The notes under the pieces: model-generated | Told to the model about the DNA's origin: nothing | The model's database searches: none | The model's input: the letters and a program-made list of their open reading frames with translations, nothing else | Source: Comamonas piscis | GTDB lineage: Bacteria; Pseudomonadota; Gammaproteobacteria; Burkholderiales; Burkholderiaceae_C | Direction: 5' to 3' | DNA length: 64,000 bases | Assembly (NCBI RefSeq): GCF_014109725.1 | Contig: NZ_CP058554.1 | Span: forward strand, 3,038,001 to 3,102,000 | Shown here: piece by piece, positions 25,701-32,964 of the stretch | Layout of the letters: each line of letters opens with the position of its first letter | Position numbering within the stretch: the first letter of the stretch is position 1 | Position numbers and translations under genes: made by a program

Positions 25701-26321
25701 TTCATCGCTGTCCTGGGTGGTGTAGCGGCCAGCGGTGTCGATGATGACGGCCTGGTCGGAGAACCACCAGTCGCAGTTGCGGGTACCGCCGACCCCTGGC
25801 AAGGCGGCCTTGCCATACTGTTTGGCCAGTGGGAAGTCCAGCCCCGAGTTCACCAGCGCCGTGGTTTTGCCTGATCCTGGCGCGCCCACGATCACATACC
25901 AAGGCAGCTCGTACATGAACTTGCTGCCCAGGCTACCGCTTGCGTCGCCCTTTATCTGCATAGATTTCAGGGTTTTGGCGGCCTCGGAGAAGCGGCCTTG
26001 CAGCTCGCGCACTTCCGCGTTGACCTCTTCGGGCCCGCGCTGCCTGTCCGCAGCGTCAAAGGCCTGGCTCATGCGCTCAAATAAAAAGCTGCTGATGCGC
26101 TTGCGGCGCCAGAAAGACACAAACTGCCACAAGAGGTACAGCGCCACCAGCGTGCCGATACACCACCAGCGCACCCGCTCTGGGGCAAGTGGCCGGTATT
26201 CTGCAAACGCAAACAAGGGCCCCGCGAACCAGATGAACAAAGACAGGGCCAGCAGCCCCACCAATACCCAGAACGTGCGGCTGGCAAAGAATTTAAAGAA
26301 ACGTCGAATCCAGTACATCAT
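22710..26321 (-). CDS. tssM: T6SS membrane subunit TssM (IcmF)
   Basis: 1203 residues, normal for the family. Two N-terminal helices (about 14-40 and 50-68), a cytosolic GTPase-like domain with an intact P-loop GAPGSGKT (146-153) and DTAGRYTTQD, and a third helix near 455-480 (LGYSLSVLLLLGSIAAWI) precede a large periplasmic domain (about 490-1203). TssM joins TssL in the inner membrane and TssJ in the outer membrane to form the trans-envelope complex. The start overlaps the tssL stop codon (ATGA). The reading frame is complete, with no sign of decay. Confidence 0.96.
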   Translation of the reverse strand: MMYWIRRFFKFFASRTFWVLVGLLALSLFIWFAGPLFAFAEYRPLAPERVRWWCIGTLVALYLLWQFVSFWRRKRISSFLFERMSQAFDAADRQRGPEEVNAEVRELQGRFSEAAKTLKSMQIKGDASGSLGSKFMYELPWYVIVGAPGSGKTTALVNSGLDFPLAKQYGKAALPGVGGTRNCDWWFSDQAVIIDTAGRYTTQDSDEKGDKQAWEGFLGLLKKYRPRQPINGVMLTLSASDLLTYSDEDLVRHLSTLRERLGELQKVLAIELPVYLWVTKVDLLAGFHEFFGGFSKEQRSQVWGFTFPYSDVAADNRPSGAMFEEEWAALEKSLYSVQNAHLAQELDQRRRNYLYAFPQQFSGLHARVAKAVEFVFAPSRISHQPLLRGVYFCSGTQEGTVFDRVLGGLRKALEGAGKVVRSRPAQDGGKSYFLHALLVKVIFNESHLAGRNRVWERRSRFLTFLGYSLSVLLLLGSIAAWIISWSNNNSYLDQVSANADTVSESVDRYNSDAGDLASLMTVLSQVDQVGDLPEFPITAPPLDYRYGLFQGAKVQAASDLTYERMLDNGLLPFVAKRLEAQLQQPPVDNLEYLYEALKAYLMLQQNGRYSADFLRQWVTADFKRFVLPDADPRVAARIDRHVAALFSAGKLAVSPFPVNEPLVGQVRAKLSTLSTAQRAYYRLRSRLQQNDLREFSLLDVSGPQAANVFIRKSGQPLNRGVPGLFTYQGYWDLLDKSVGSVVTEVSDDEGWVLGLPAQNIKTQLAAAAQGKLVREVRLLYLREYQQTWAQYIQDVQLIPSNSLQSSIQRLSVLSAPDSPLPLFLRGVVRETTLLREAERGSQTVVDRVSRGIKNTRDDIERVIGPVAIAHTRKEDKDEQIVDHYFEPLRRLVGAPGAQTQGAMPLDALLKTLDEYYGTLVATDAAVRSGNAPPPHDAAVRLKTEASRLPAPLGAMIGSIATTSSQQTTSLVRSQIGANLNATVGDFCRKAVSGRYPLNPRAADDVTPQDFARLFGPAGLMDDFFNRNLASIVDTTTWTFKRNIDGSQTGGHGSLSAFQRASIIRQVFFSQGDSLPRLRMEMRVLEMDPNISSMALDVDGTVIRYAHGPQISQTMVWPGPGGRQQVSLQVSDKFGGQSAINAHGSWALHRFFDRLTVSATARPESFTASAMVDGKKVVLEVRTSGVYNPFRLTQMQSFGCPNQF

Positions 26322-27628
26322 GGCGCTCCCCCGGTGGGCACCGCAGAGGGTGTGGCAAACAGAACCACTTCCACCCGTCGGTTGCGAGCCCGGCCTTCTG
26401 CTGTCGTGTTAATGGCTACAGGCTGGGCCTCTCCCAAGCCTTGTGCGCGGATGCGCTGCGGATGCACGCCGCGGTTTCGCAGAAGACGAGCGACCTGCTC
26501 TGCCCGATCTTTGGAGAGCTCGAAGTTGGAGGGGTAGCGCGCTGTACGGATGGGCTGGTTGTCGGTGTAGCCACTGACCATCACAGAGCCGGGCTCGGCG
26601 GCCAGCGCATCTGCCACCCGCTGCAGTACCGGCAAATACGCCGGAAGCACCGTGCTGGACCCCGAGGCGAACAGCCCATCGCCGCGCAGCACGATGGTGC
26701 TGCGATCAGCTTCGTCATGCACGCTGACAAGGCCTTCCAAGATTTCTGGCTCCAAGAATCGCTTGAAGCGCAAAGGCGCAGGTTTGGCCGCGGCAGCCAC
26801 AGGCCGGTTCAACTGCAGACCAGCGATTTTGTTGAACAGCGCATCCGAGCGCCCCGCCAACGAGAAAGAGAACCACAGATAGCAAGCAAACGCGATCAGC
26901 GCTGCCAAGCAGGTGACCACCCAGACTGGTAGCAAGGTCCAGACACGCCTTCTGCGACCGTTCACGCCCTCCCAGTGCGGGGACAGATGCGCATCGTTGC
27001 CAGCGCCCAAATCGCGCAGAATCGTCCACAGGCGTTGGCGCAGGGTTTCGAGTTGGGCCCTGCCGTTGTCCACCACCCTAAAGCGCCCCTCCAGGCCCAA
27101 GCAAATGCAGTAATACATCAGCTCCAATAGATCGCGATGCTGCTGCGGGTTTTGGGCCAGTTTGGAGAGCAGCTGGAAAAACTTTTCGCCACCCCAGGTT
27201 TCGTTGTGAAAAGTCACGAGCAGGCTATGGGGCGACCAGATGCCTGACCCACCCCAAGGCATTTGGCCAGCGGATTCGTCCAGCAGCGTACACAGGCAGT
27301 AGCGCGCGCCGACAATGCTCTCCAAAGGAACGCCCAGCTCGCGTGCCTTGCGCTCAAATTCTTGTATCTTGCCGATCAGGAATTCGCGCAATTTGGCCGT
27401 ATTGGGTACTGCGATCGTGTTGCGGATCTGCGGCGCCATGTTCAGCACCGGATTGGCAGCCATCACCAAGGGGTTGGAGCCGCTGACCACATCGGGCAAA
27501 TCCAGCACCTTGGGCTCGTTCGGGTCCTCTTGCTTGGCGGCAGCAGTTTGGGCGTCAGCCTTCGCCTTTGCCGCTGCTTCCTCTTCGGAAAACATGCCTG
27601 AGAGAGACTGGTCAGTAGGAGTGGACAC
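26318..27628 (-). CDS. tssL: T6SS membrane subunit TssL with C-terminal OmpA domain
   Basis: 436 residues. The cytosolic DotU/TssL domain (about 58-215, NPLVMAANPVLN, CLCTLLDESA) is followed by one membrane span (229-255) and a periplasmic OmpA-like peptidoglycan-binding domain (about 295-425, SGYTDNQPIRTARY, then NFELSKDRAEQVARLL). This is the extended TssL form that can anchor the complex to the cell wall without a separate TagL. It precedes and overlaps tssM by 4 bp. Confidence 0.95.
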   Translation of the reverse strand: MSTPTDQSLSGMFSEEEAAAKAKADAQTAAAKQEDPNEPKVLDLPDVVSGSNPLVMAANPVLNMAPQIRNTIAVPNTAKLREFLIGKIQEFERKARELGVPLESIVGARYCLCTLLDESAGQMPWGGSGIWSPHSLLVTFHNETWGGEKFFQLLSKLAQNPQQHRDLLELMYYCICLGLEGRFRVVDNGRAQLETLRQRLWTILRDLGAGNDAHLSPHWEGVNGRRRRVWTLLPVWVVTCLAALIAFACYLWFSFSLAGRSDALFNKIAGLQLNRPVAAAAKPAPLRFKRFLEPEILEGLVSVHDEADRSTIVLRGDGLFASGSSTVLPAYLPVLQRVADALAAEPGSVMVSGYTDNQPIRTARYPSNFELSKDRAEQVARLLRNRGVHPQRIRAQGLGEAQPVAINTTAEGRARNRRVEVVLFATPSAVPTGGAP

Positions 27629-27823
27629 GGTGTTCTTTTTCAGTGCTTGTGTGCCCGGCCACTACAGCGAGCAGCAGGCAGACAGAGGGTGATCAGGACG
27701 TGGGCTATGGGCCGCACGCTTGCGAATCGGCTCCCTGGGTGATGCAAGGCCATAGCCCTCATCGATTGGCCAGGCGCGGACCACGCAAGACAGGCACGTT
27801 CGAGCTGCGGCATCTATCGACGC

Positions 27824-29152
27824 TCAGGGCTTGATCGCCCAAAACTCCATGCGCAGGCCAGGAAAATCTCCCGCCACGTGCATAGCCACGCCGCCGGATC
27901 GCTCCAGCTGGCCCCACAGCTCATGCGTGGTGTCGAGCTGGAAGTAGTTGTAGTTCGCGTGGTAGGGAAGCTCGCGTGGTGCGATGGGCATGGGTTGCAG
28001 ACGTACGCCCGGCAGATGCAGATTGACCAGATCGCGGATCTTTTCGACCGGGCCGATCTTGACCTGCGTTGGAAAGCGCGTGCGCACCACATCGGTGGGC
28101 AAATCGGCAAATACCGCCAACACAAAGCTGGCCTGCTTGACCAGGCTTGGGTCCGGGATCATGCCCACGCGCACGCCATACTGGCGCTCATGCAGCTCGA
28201 TCGGGATGGCGTTTTGCTCCAGCACCATCGACAACGAGCGCCGGATGTCATTCACCACCACCTCAAATGGCTGGCTGGGCGCATCATGGTCATACACCGG
28301 GTAGTCGATGGGGCGGCGCTGCTCGCGCGTGAACGTTGAAAGCTCGCCCGCAAGCTCTAACAGATGGCCGTAGATGCGCTCTGGATGCAGGATCTGATGG
28401 TCCCGCAAATGCGTGATCTTGGGCTGCCAGCGATTGATGATGTTGAGCATCATGAAGTCACCCACCTCGGCAATCCCGCCCCGCCCGGGCTGCTGTACAC
28501 GCAAGGCCAGGGCCTCGCCCCGTTGCAGCAGCAAGCCGGCGATGTCATCCACCATGGCGTGCAGCAGCTGGCTTTGCCCATAGGCGATCGACGGAGGGAT
28601 AAACCGCGCATCCAGCACCACCGTGCCGTCATTGCGCCGCTCCACCACCCGCACCACCCCCAAACGCAACCAGCTATCGCTCAGGTCTGAGGCGGCAATC
28701 AGTTGCGCGCGCATGTGCGCCACCTGCGCTAGCGCGGGCTCCCCTGCCCCTTCATTGGTATCCAGCAGCTCGGCATCCTCTGCCGAGTACCGGGCCAGCG
28801 CCTGGGCATTGGTAAAGCCCAGTTCGGTGGCAGAAGCCCGACGCATCGGCAGCGCCAGGTAAATGCATTCGTCCTTGCAGGCCTTGTCGACCTCAATGGG
28901 CTCAATGCCCAGATCCTGCCCCGGAAAGCTGAACGGCGTGCCATCCGGAAAAACGCCCACCGCGCTGAGCACCGCAATCTTGCCCAGTGCAAGCGCTTCG
29001 ACATCGAGGACCAGTTGTCGGAAGCCCCAAAAATACGGCTCTGCTGCCAAAGCCCTGGCGTGCGAGAAAAACTCTAGATAGCGCTCTTGTTGCTGAAAGT
29101 GCTGTGGGCGCAGAAACATGCCCTCAGACCATACGACTTTGCGATTGAACAT
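27824..29152 (-). CDS. tssK: T6SS baseplate subunit TssK
   Basis: 442 residues. The N-terminus KVVWSEGMFLRPQHFQQQER is the conserved TssK opening. Later family-like blocks are LGIEPIEVDKACKDECIYLALP and NYNYFQLDTTHELWGQLERS. TssK links the baseplate (TssE, TssF, TssG) to the TssJLM membrane complex. It lies 22 bp after tssJ; 195 bp without a recognisable gene separate it from tssL. The baseplate partners it should bind are not in this window. Confidence 0.95.
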   Translation of the reverse strand: MFNRKVVWSEGMFLRPQHFQQQERYLEFFSHARALAAEPYFWGFRQLVLDVEALALGKIAVLSAVGVFPDGTPFSFPGQDLGIEPIEVDKACKDECIYLALPMRRASATELGFTNAQALARYSAEDAELLDTNEGAGEPALAQVAHMRAQLIAASDLSDSWLRLGVVRVVERRNDGTVVLDARFIPPSIAYGQSQLLHAMVDDIAGLLLQRGEALALRVQQPGRGGIAEVGDFMMLNIINRWQPKITHLRDHQILHPERIYGHLLELAGELSTFTREQRRPIDYPVYDHDAPSQPFEVVVNDIRRSLSMVLEQNAIPIELHERQYGVRVGMIPDPSLVKQASFVLAVFADLPTDVVRTRFPTQVKIGPVEKIRDLVNLHLPGVRLQPMPIAPRELPYHANYNYFQLDTTHELWGQLERSGGVAMHVAGDFPGLRMEFWAIKP

Positions 29153-29174
29153 CGTGCAGATACCTCCCTGCGCT

Positions 29175-29744
29175 TTAGAAAGGCAGCCGGATGCCGCCCG
29201 GCGCGCTGGGCAGGCTAGGCGCGCTGCCAGTAGGCACCGGCACTTGAACCACGTTGGAGCTGACCGCCAGCTTGTTGGGACCTACGTCCACCTTGATGTA
29301 AGAGGATTCAAAGGTGGGGTTGAAGACGGAAAAGCGCCCTACTTCCTTGGGCGCTGGCAGGGGTGCAACGCCGCGCCAAACCGCCATGTCCAAATCCCTG
29401 TACGCGACAAACACGCCCAGCGCCCGCTCCTCGTTTGACGCCTTGCCGGTGAGCACTTTGGCCTCCCCGGGCTGCAGCATGAATGCCTCTTTGGACACCA
29501 GCTCAGACGCCAGAAGTTGGGCGTCCTTGTCGTAGAGCCCAAAAAAATCACTGTTGTTGAAAGCAGTGATGCCCTTGAGACGGTAGATGCGTATTTCCAC
29601 AGGCGTAGGCTTGCCGTTGCGGTCTAGGTTGAGCTGGTTGTCTGCTGTGATCACCACCGTGTACGGCGCTGACACCGTCGGCGCTGGCGCCGCGCAACCG
29701 GCGATCAGGAACATCGTGGCAGGCAGTAAAAAGGAATTTTTCAT
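29175..29744 (-). CDS. tssJ: T6SS outer-membrane lipoprotein TssJ
   Basis: 189 residues. The signal peptide ends in the lipobox LIAGC (about Cys17). The mature part shows the transthyretin-like TssJ fold pattern: NLDRNGKPTPVEIRIYRLKG, FGLYDKDAQLLASELVS and the positive GEAKVLTGKASNEERALGVF segment. It contacts the periplasmic end of TssM. Its start is only 28 bp after the stop of the truncated clpV, a spacing that fits a deletion of the genes normally found between them. Confidence 0.92.
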   Translation of the reverse strand: MKNSFLLPATMFLIAGCAAPAPTVSAPYTVVITADNQLNLDRNGKPTPVEIRIYRLKGITAFNNSDFFGLYDKDAQLLASELVSKEAFMLQPGEAKVLTGKASNEERALGVFVAYRDLDMAVWRGVAPLPAPKEVGRFSVFNPTFESSYIKVDVGPNKLAVSSNVVQVPVPTGSAPSLPSAPGGIRLPF

Positions 29745-29772
29745 TTGTTTAACATCTTCTATGGATTAAATT

Positions 29773-31689
29773 TTATCGATAGATGATGATTATTCTGCCA
29801 GAGCTATGCCTTCCTGTGGTGGCGACTGTCTCAATACAGCCTAATTTTGCAAAATTGGTCAGATTTCCTAGGGATCGGGATGGTGTTGCTGTCCACTCCG
29901 ACACCACGGTAGCAACCGCCTGCGCATCGACGGATGGCAACACCAAAGGTGTCTCGCCTTGTACTTCCACCAGCGCTATCTGCGCTTGCGCAAGTGCGGC
30001 CATGGCCGCTGCGCGTTCTTCCTCAGAAAGCGGCTCGGCAGACGTTGCGCCTTGCAAGGCACTGGGAAGCGGGCCCTCCGCTGAGATGGGGTCGTTGCCG
30101 GCTTCTTGCTGCGACGGCAGTGGTGACAGGGCGCCTTGGGTGACTTGCGGGTTGAGCTGTTGGCGTAGCGCAAATATCCTGGCGACCAGGGCATGCTCTT
30201 TTTCCCAGCGCTCGTGGTGGAGCGCCAATGCGGCATCAAGCGCCTCCAAACGGCTACCAATACTTTGGATACGCTCGCCGTGGCCGATACCAATGGAGGA
30301 CTCCCGCTCCAGCATCGCGCGCTCGGTACGCAGCAGAGTCGCCTCCCGCTCCAAGGCCTCCAGCTGGACGGGGGTTGCATGTTGTGTCAGCGAAACGCGG
30401 GCACAGGCGGTGTCCAGCAGGCTGACTGCTTTGTCGGGCAACTGGCGCGCGGGGATGTAGCGGTGTGACAGCTGCACTGCCGCTTCGATGGCTTTGTCCA
30501 GGACCAACACCCGGTGGTGCGCCTCCATTTGGCCAGTGATGCCCCGCAGCATCGCCACCGCCTTGTCTTCGCTAGGCTCGTCAATCTGGACGACCTGGAA
30601 GCGGCGGGTCAGTGCAGGGTCTTTTTCGATGTATTTTTTGTACTCCGTCCAAGTCGTCGCTCCGATGGTGCGCAGATTGCCGCGCGCAAGCGCAGGCTTG
30701 AGCAAATTGGCGGCGTCGCCCGTGCCCTGGGCGCCTCCAGCGCCAACGAGGGTATGCACTTCATCGATGAACAAGATGATCTTGTTGGCGCTGTTTTGCA
30801 CTTCATCCACGACTTGGCGCAGGCGCTGTTCAAACTCACCCTTCATGCTGGCACCCGCTTGCAGCAGCCCAACATCGAGCGTGTAGACTGAGACGTCTCG
30901 CAGCGCGGGCGGCACATCCCCGCTGGCGATTCGGGCCGCGAAGCCTTCGACCACGGCGGTTTTGCCAACGCCGGCCTCTCCAGTCAGCAGCGGATTGTTC
31001 TGGCGCCGGCGCAGCAAGACATCGATGATCTGGCGAATCTCGTCGTCTCGACCGGTGACAGGATCGAGCTGACCCTCTCGCGCTTTGGCGGTCAGGTCTT
31101 GCGCAAACTTTTGCAACGCGCTGCCCTTGGCTTTGTCAGAGGCCAGCGCCTGGCTTGCCTCACCGGGCTGCGCCGCGCTGCTGCTGGAGCCGTCATGGGC
31201 CCGTTGCCCGTCTTCGGGAGACCCCCGTACCACCTGCACCAGACTTTCCACGACCAGATCAGGCTGGAGCTTGCGAAACTCCGGTGACATGCGATGAAGC
31301 ACGGAGCGCAAGTTATCGGTTTTGAGGATTCCCACCAGCAGGTAGCCACTGCGGATCACATCATCACCAAACAGCAAGCTGGTGTAGATCCAAGAGCGCT
31401 CGATGGCCAGGTCGATGTGCTCGGAGAAATCAACAATGGCAGTGGCGCCACGGGCAAGCCGGTCCAGCTCGGCTGTCATGCCTTTTTCCAGCTCCGCCGC
31501 GTCGAGCTTGAAATGCTTGGCGACGCGGCGAAAGTCCGAATCCTGGTCCTGCTGTATCTGGTGCAGCCAGTGCACCAGCTCCACATAAGGATTTCCGCGA
31601 AGTTTGCAAGCGACCGTTGCAGCTTCTGCTGCACGAAAGACTTGGGGGTTCAACTTGCCAAACAGATGGCTGCGACTGATCTCCGACAT
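29773..31689 (-). CDS. tssH: TssH (ClpV) AAA+ ATPase, truncated: second ATPase domain missing
   Basis: 638 residues from the ATG at 31689 (GGAG eight bases upstream); complete ClpV has about 870-900. Present are the N-domain (1-150), the first AAA+ module with Walker A GEAGVGKT (237-244), Walker B ILFIDE (305-310) and Arg finger region TRRF (361-364), and the coiled middle domain. Homology stops near residue 605, right after VVSEWT, where family members continue GIPVGRM into the second AAA+ module. The last 30 or so residues (GNLTNFAKLGCIETV onward) look unrelated. ClpV recycles contracted TssBC sheath and needs both ATPase rings, so this product should be inactive. Probably a pseudogene produced by deletion. 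Confidence 0.88.
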   Translation of the reverse strand: MSEISRSHLFGKLNPQVFRAAEAATVACKLRGNPYVELVHWLHQIQQDQDSDFRRVAKHFKLDAAELEKGMTAELDRLARGATAIVDFSEHIDLAIERSWIYTSLLFGDDVIRSGYLLVGILKTDNLRSVLHRMSPEFRKLQPDLVVESLVQVVRGSPEDGQRAHDGSSSSAAQPGEASQALASDKAKGSALQKFAQDLTAKAREGQLDPVTGRDDEIRQIIDVLLRRRQNNPLLTGEAGVGKTAVVEGFAARIASGDVPPALRDVSVYTLDVGLLQAGASMKGEFEQRLRQVVDEVQNSANKIILFIDEVHTLVGAGGAQGTGDAANLLKPALARGNLRTIGATTWTEYKKYIEKDPALTRRFQVVQIDEPSEDKAVAMLRGITGQMEAHHRVLVLDKAIEAAVQLSHRYIPARQLPDKAVSLLDTACARVSLTQHATPVQLEALEREATLLRTERAMLERESSIGIGHGERIQSIGSRLEALDAALALHHERWEKEHALVARIFALRQQLNPQVTQGALSPLPSQQEAGNDPISAEGPLPSALQGATSAEPLSEEERAAAMAALAQAQIALVEVQGETPLVLPSVDAQAVATVVSEWTATPSRSLGNLTNFAKLGCIETVATTGRHSSGRIIIIYR

Positions 31690-31790
31690 GGGGTCTCCAA
31701 GATATGTGACGGCAAAAAGGGACGCTGCATGGCGACGTAGCCAACCTCTGCCAAGGCTTGGCTCAGCATGTGTTGCCAGTACAGCATTTT

Positions 31791-31835
31791 TCAATAAATA
31801 ACAGCTATTGAGTTTAATGCTTTAATGGCCATTAA
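31791..31835. promoter_or_regulatory. Palindromes in the divergent tssH/tssA promoter region
   Basis: TCAATA (31791-31796) with TATTGA (31806-31811), and the perfect palindrome TTAATGGCCATTAA (31822-31835), lie in the A+T-rich 166 bp between the divergent tssH and tssA starts. They are candidate binding sites for a regulator of the whole T6SS locus. Confidence 0.35.
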
Positions 31836-31855
31836 GCTATCATGGGCCCGGCGGA

Positions 31856-32935
31856 ATGAATTACTGCAATGGGCGGGTAAACGGTCCATACAAACGCATG
31901 TTGTGGGAGCTACAAGTGGAAGATTTCAACATTGGCGTGGACTGGACCCAGCCTGTCTCCGATGCACTGCCGGCCGGCAAGAACACGGAATTCGACACCC
32001 TGTACGCGGAGCTGGAAACTGCAGCGATCTACAGCCCAGAGCAACAGTACGGGGACACGGTGATTGCATCGAAGGAGCCCGATTGGCCCCAGGTGCTGGC
32101 CTTGGCCAGCGCGCTGTGCGCACAGACCAAAGATGTGCGAATACTGCTTTTGCTCACGCGGGCGCTTACCCGCATGCACGGGCTGCCCGGGCTGCACTAC
32201 GGTTTGCAAAGCGTCGACACGGTGTGCCAATTATTTTGGACTCAGCTGCATCCGCTGCTGGAGGTGGAAGGCGAAGCCGACCCCCACATGCGCTACAGCG
32301 TTTTTTGTGATTTTGGTGACACCAGCAGTTTGGTTGCAGACATGCGACAGAGCGTGGTACTTCCCAGCCACATTGGCGCATTGACCGTCAAAGACCTGGA
32401 GCGCTTGTTCGACAGTGGCTCCATCGAGATCAATGGCATCTCCGTCACCACCAGCCAGATTGCGCAGATTTTGGAAGAGCAGCAACACGCTGGCGCTGCG
32501 CCGTTGCAGGAGCAATTGGCGCAGATTCTCGCCTTGGTTTCCAGCATCCAGGCACGCTGCCGCGCGCATCTGGGCAGCGACTTTGAACCCGACCTGCAAG
32601 CCTTGCGCCGGCCTCTCGAAAAAGTCAGCAAACTGATCCAGCCCGGCGACACGGCAGCAGCGCAAACGGCGCCACTGCAGTCCCAAGAAGAGCACGTTGG
32701 CGGGGGCATGGTTGCAACGGCTGGCGACATCCGCTCGCGCAAGGATGCCATTCGCCAGTTGGAGCTGGTTTGCCGCTATCTGGAGCAGCATGAGCCCACC
32801 AATCCGGCCCCTTTGTTGATCCGGCGCGCCATCAAAGTCATGGAGATGCGCTTTATGGACATCGTGCGCCATATGGCTCCGGATGGCCTGAACCAGGCGA
32901 TGTTCATCGCCGATGCAGAGCCTTCTGACAGCTAA
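31856..32935 (+). CDS. tssA: T6SS protein TssA (ImpA family)
   Basis: 359 residues. The ImpA N-terminal domain is recognisable from DWTQPVSDALPAGKNTEFDT and the following acidic segment DTVIASKEPDWPQVLALASA, with the conserved LPGLHYGLQSVD. TssA guides assembly of the baseplate and the sheath/tube. The C-terminal region (about 285-350) carries helices like those of short TssA proteins. The ATG at 31856 has no good ribosome binding site; an ATG at 31898 is the alternative. First gene of the plus-strand block tssA-tagH-pppA. Confidence 0.9.
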   Translation: MNYCNGRVNGPYKRMLWELQVEDFNIGVDWTQPVSDALPAGKNTEFDTLYAELETAAIYSPEQQYGDTVIASKEPDWPQVLALASALCAQTKDVRILLLLTRALTRMHGLPGLHYGLQSVDTVCQLFWTQLHPLLEVEGEADPHMRYSVFCDFGDTSSLVADMRQSVVLPSHIGALTVKDLERLFDSGSIEINGISVTTSQIAQILEEQQHAGAAPLQEQLAQILALVSSIQARCRAHLGSDFEPDLQALRRPLEKVSKLIQPGDTAAAQTAPLQSQEEHVGGGMVATAGDIRSRKDAIRQLELVCRYLEQHEPTNPAPLLIRRAIKVMEMRFMDIVRHMAPDGLNQAMFIADAEPSDS

Positions 32936-32964
32936 ACCCCTATTGCACGACGCAAGGATTCGAC

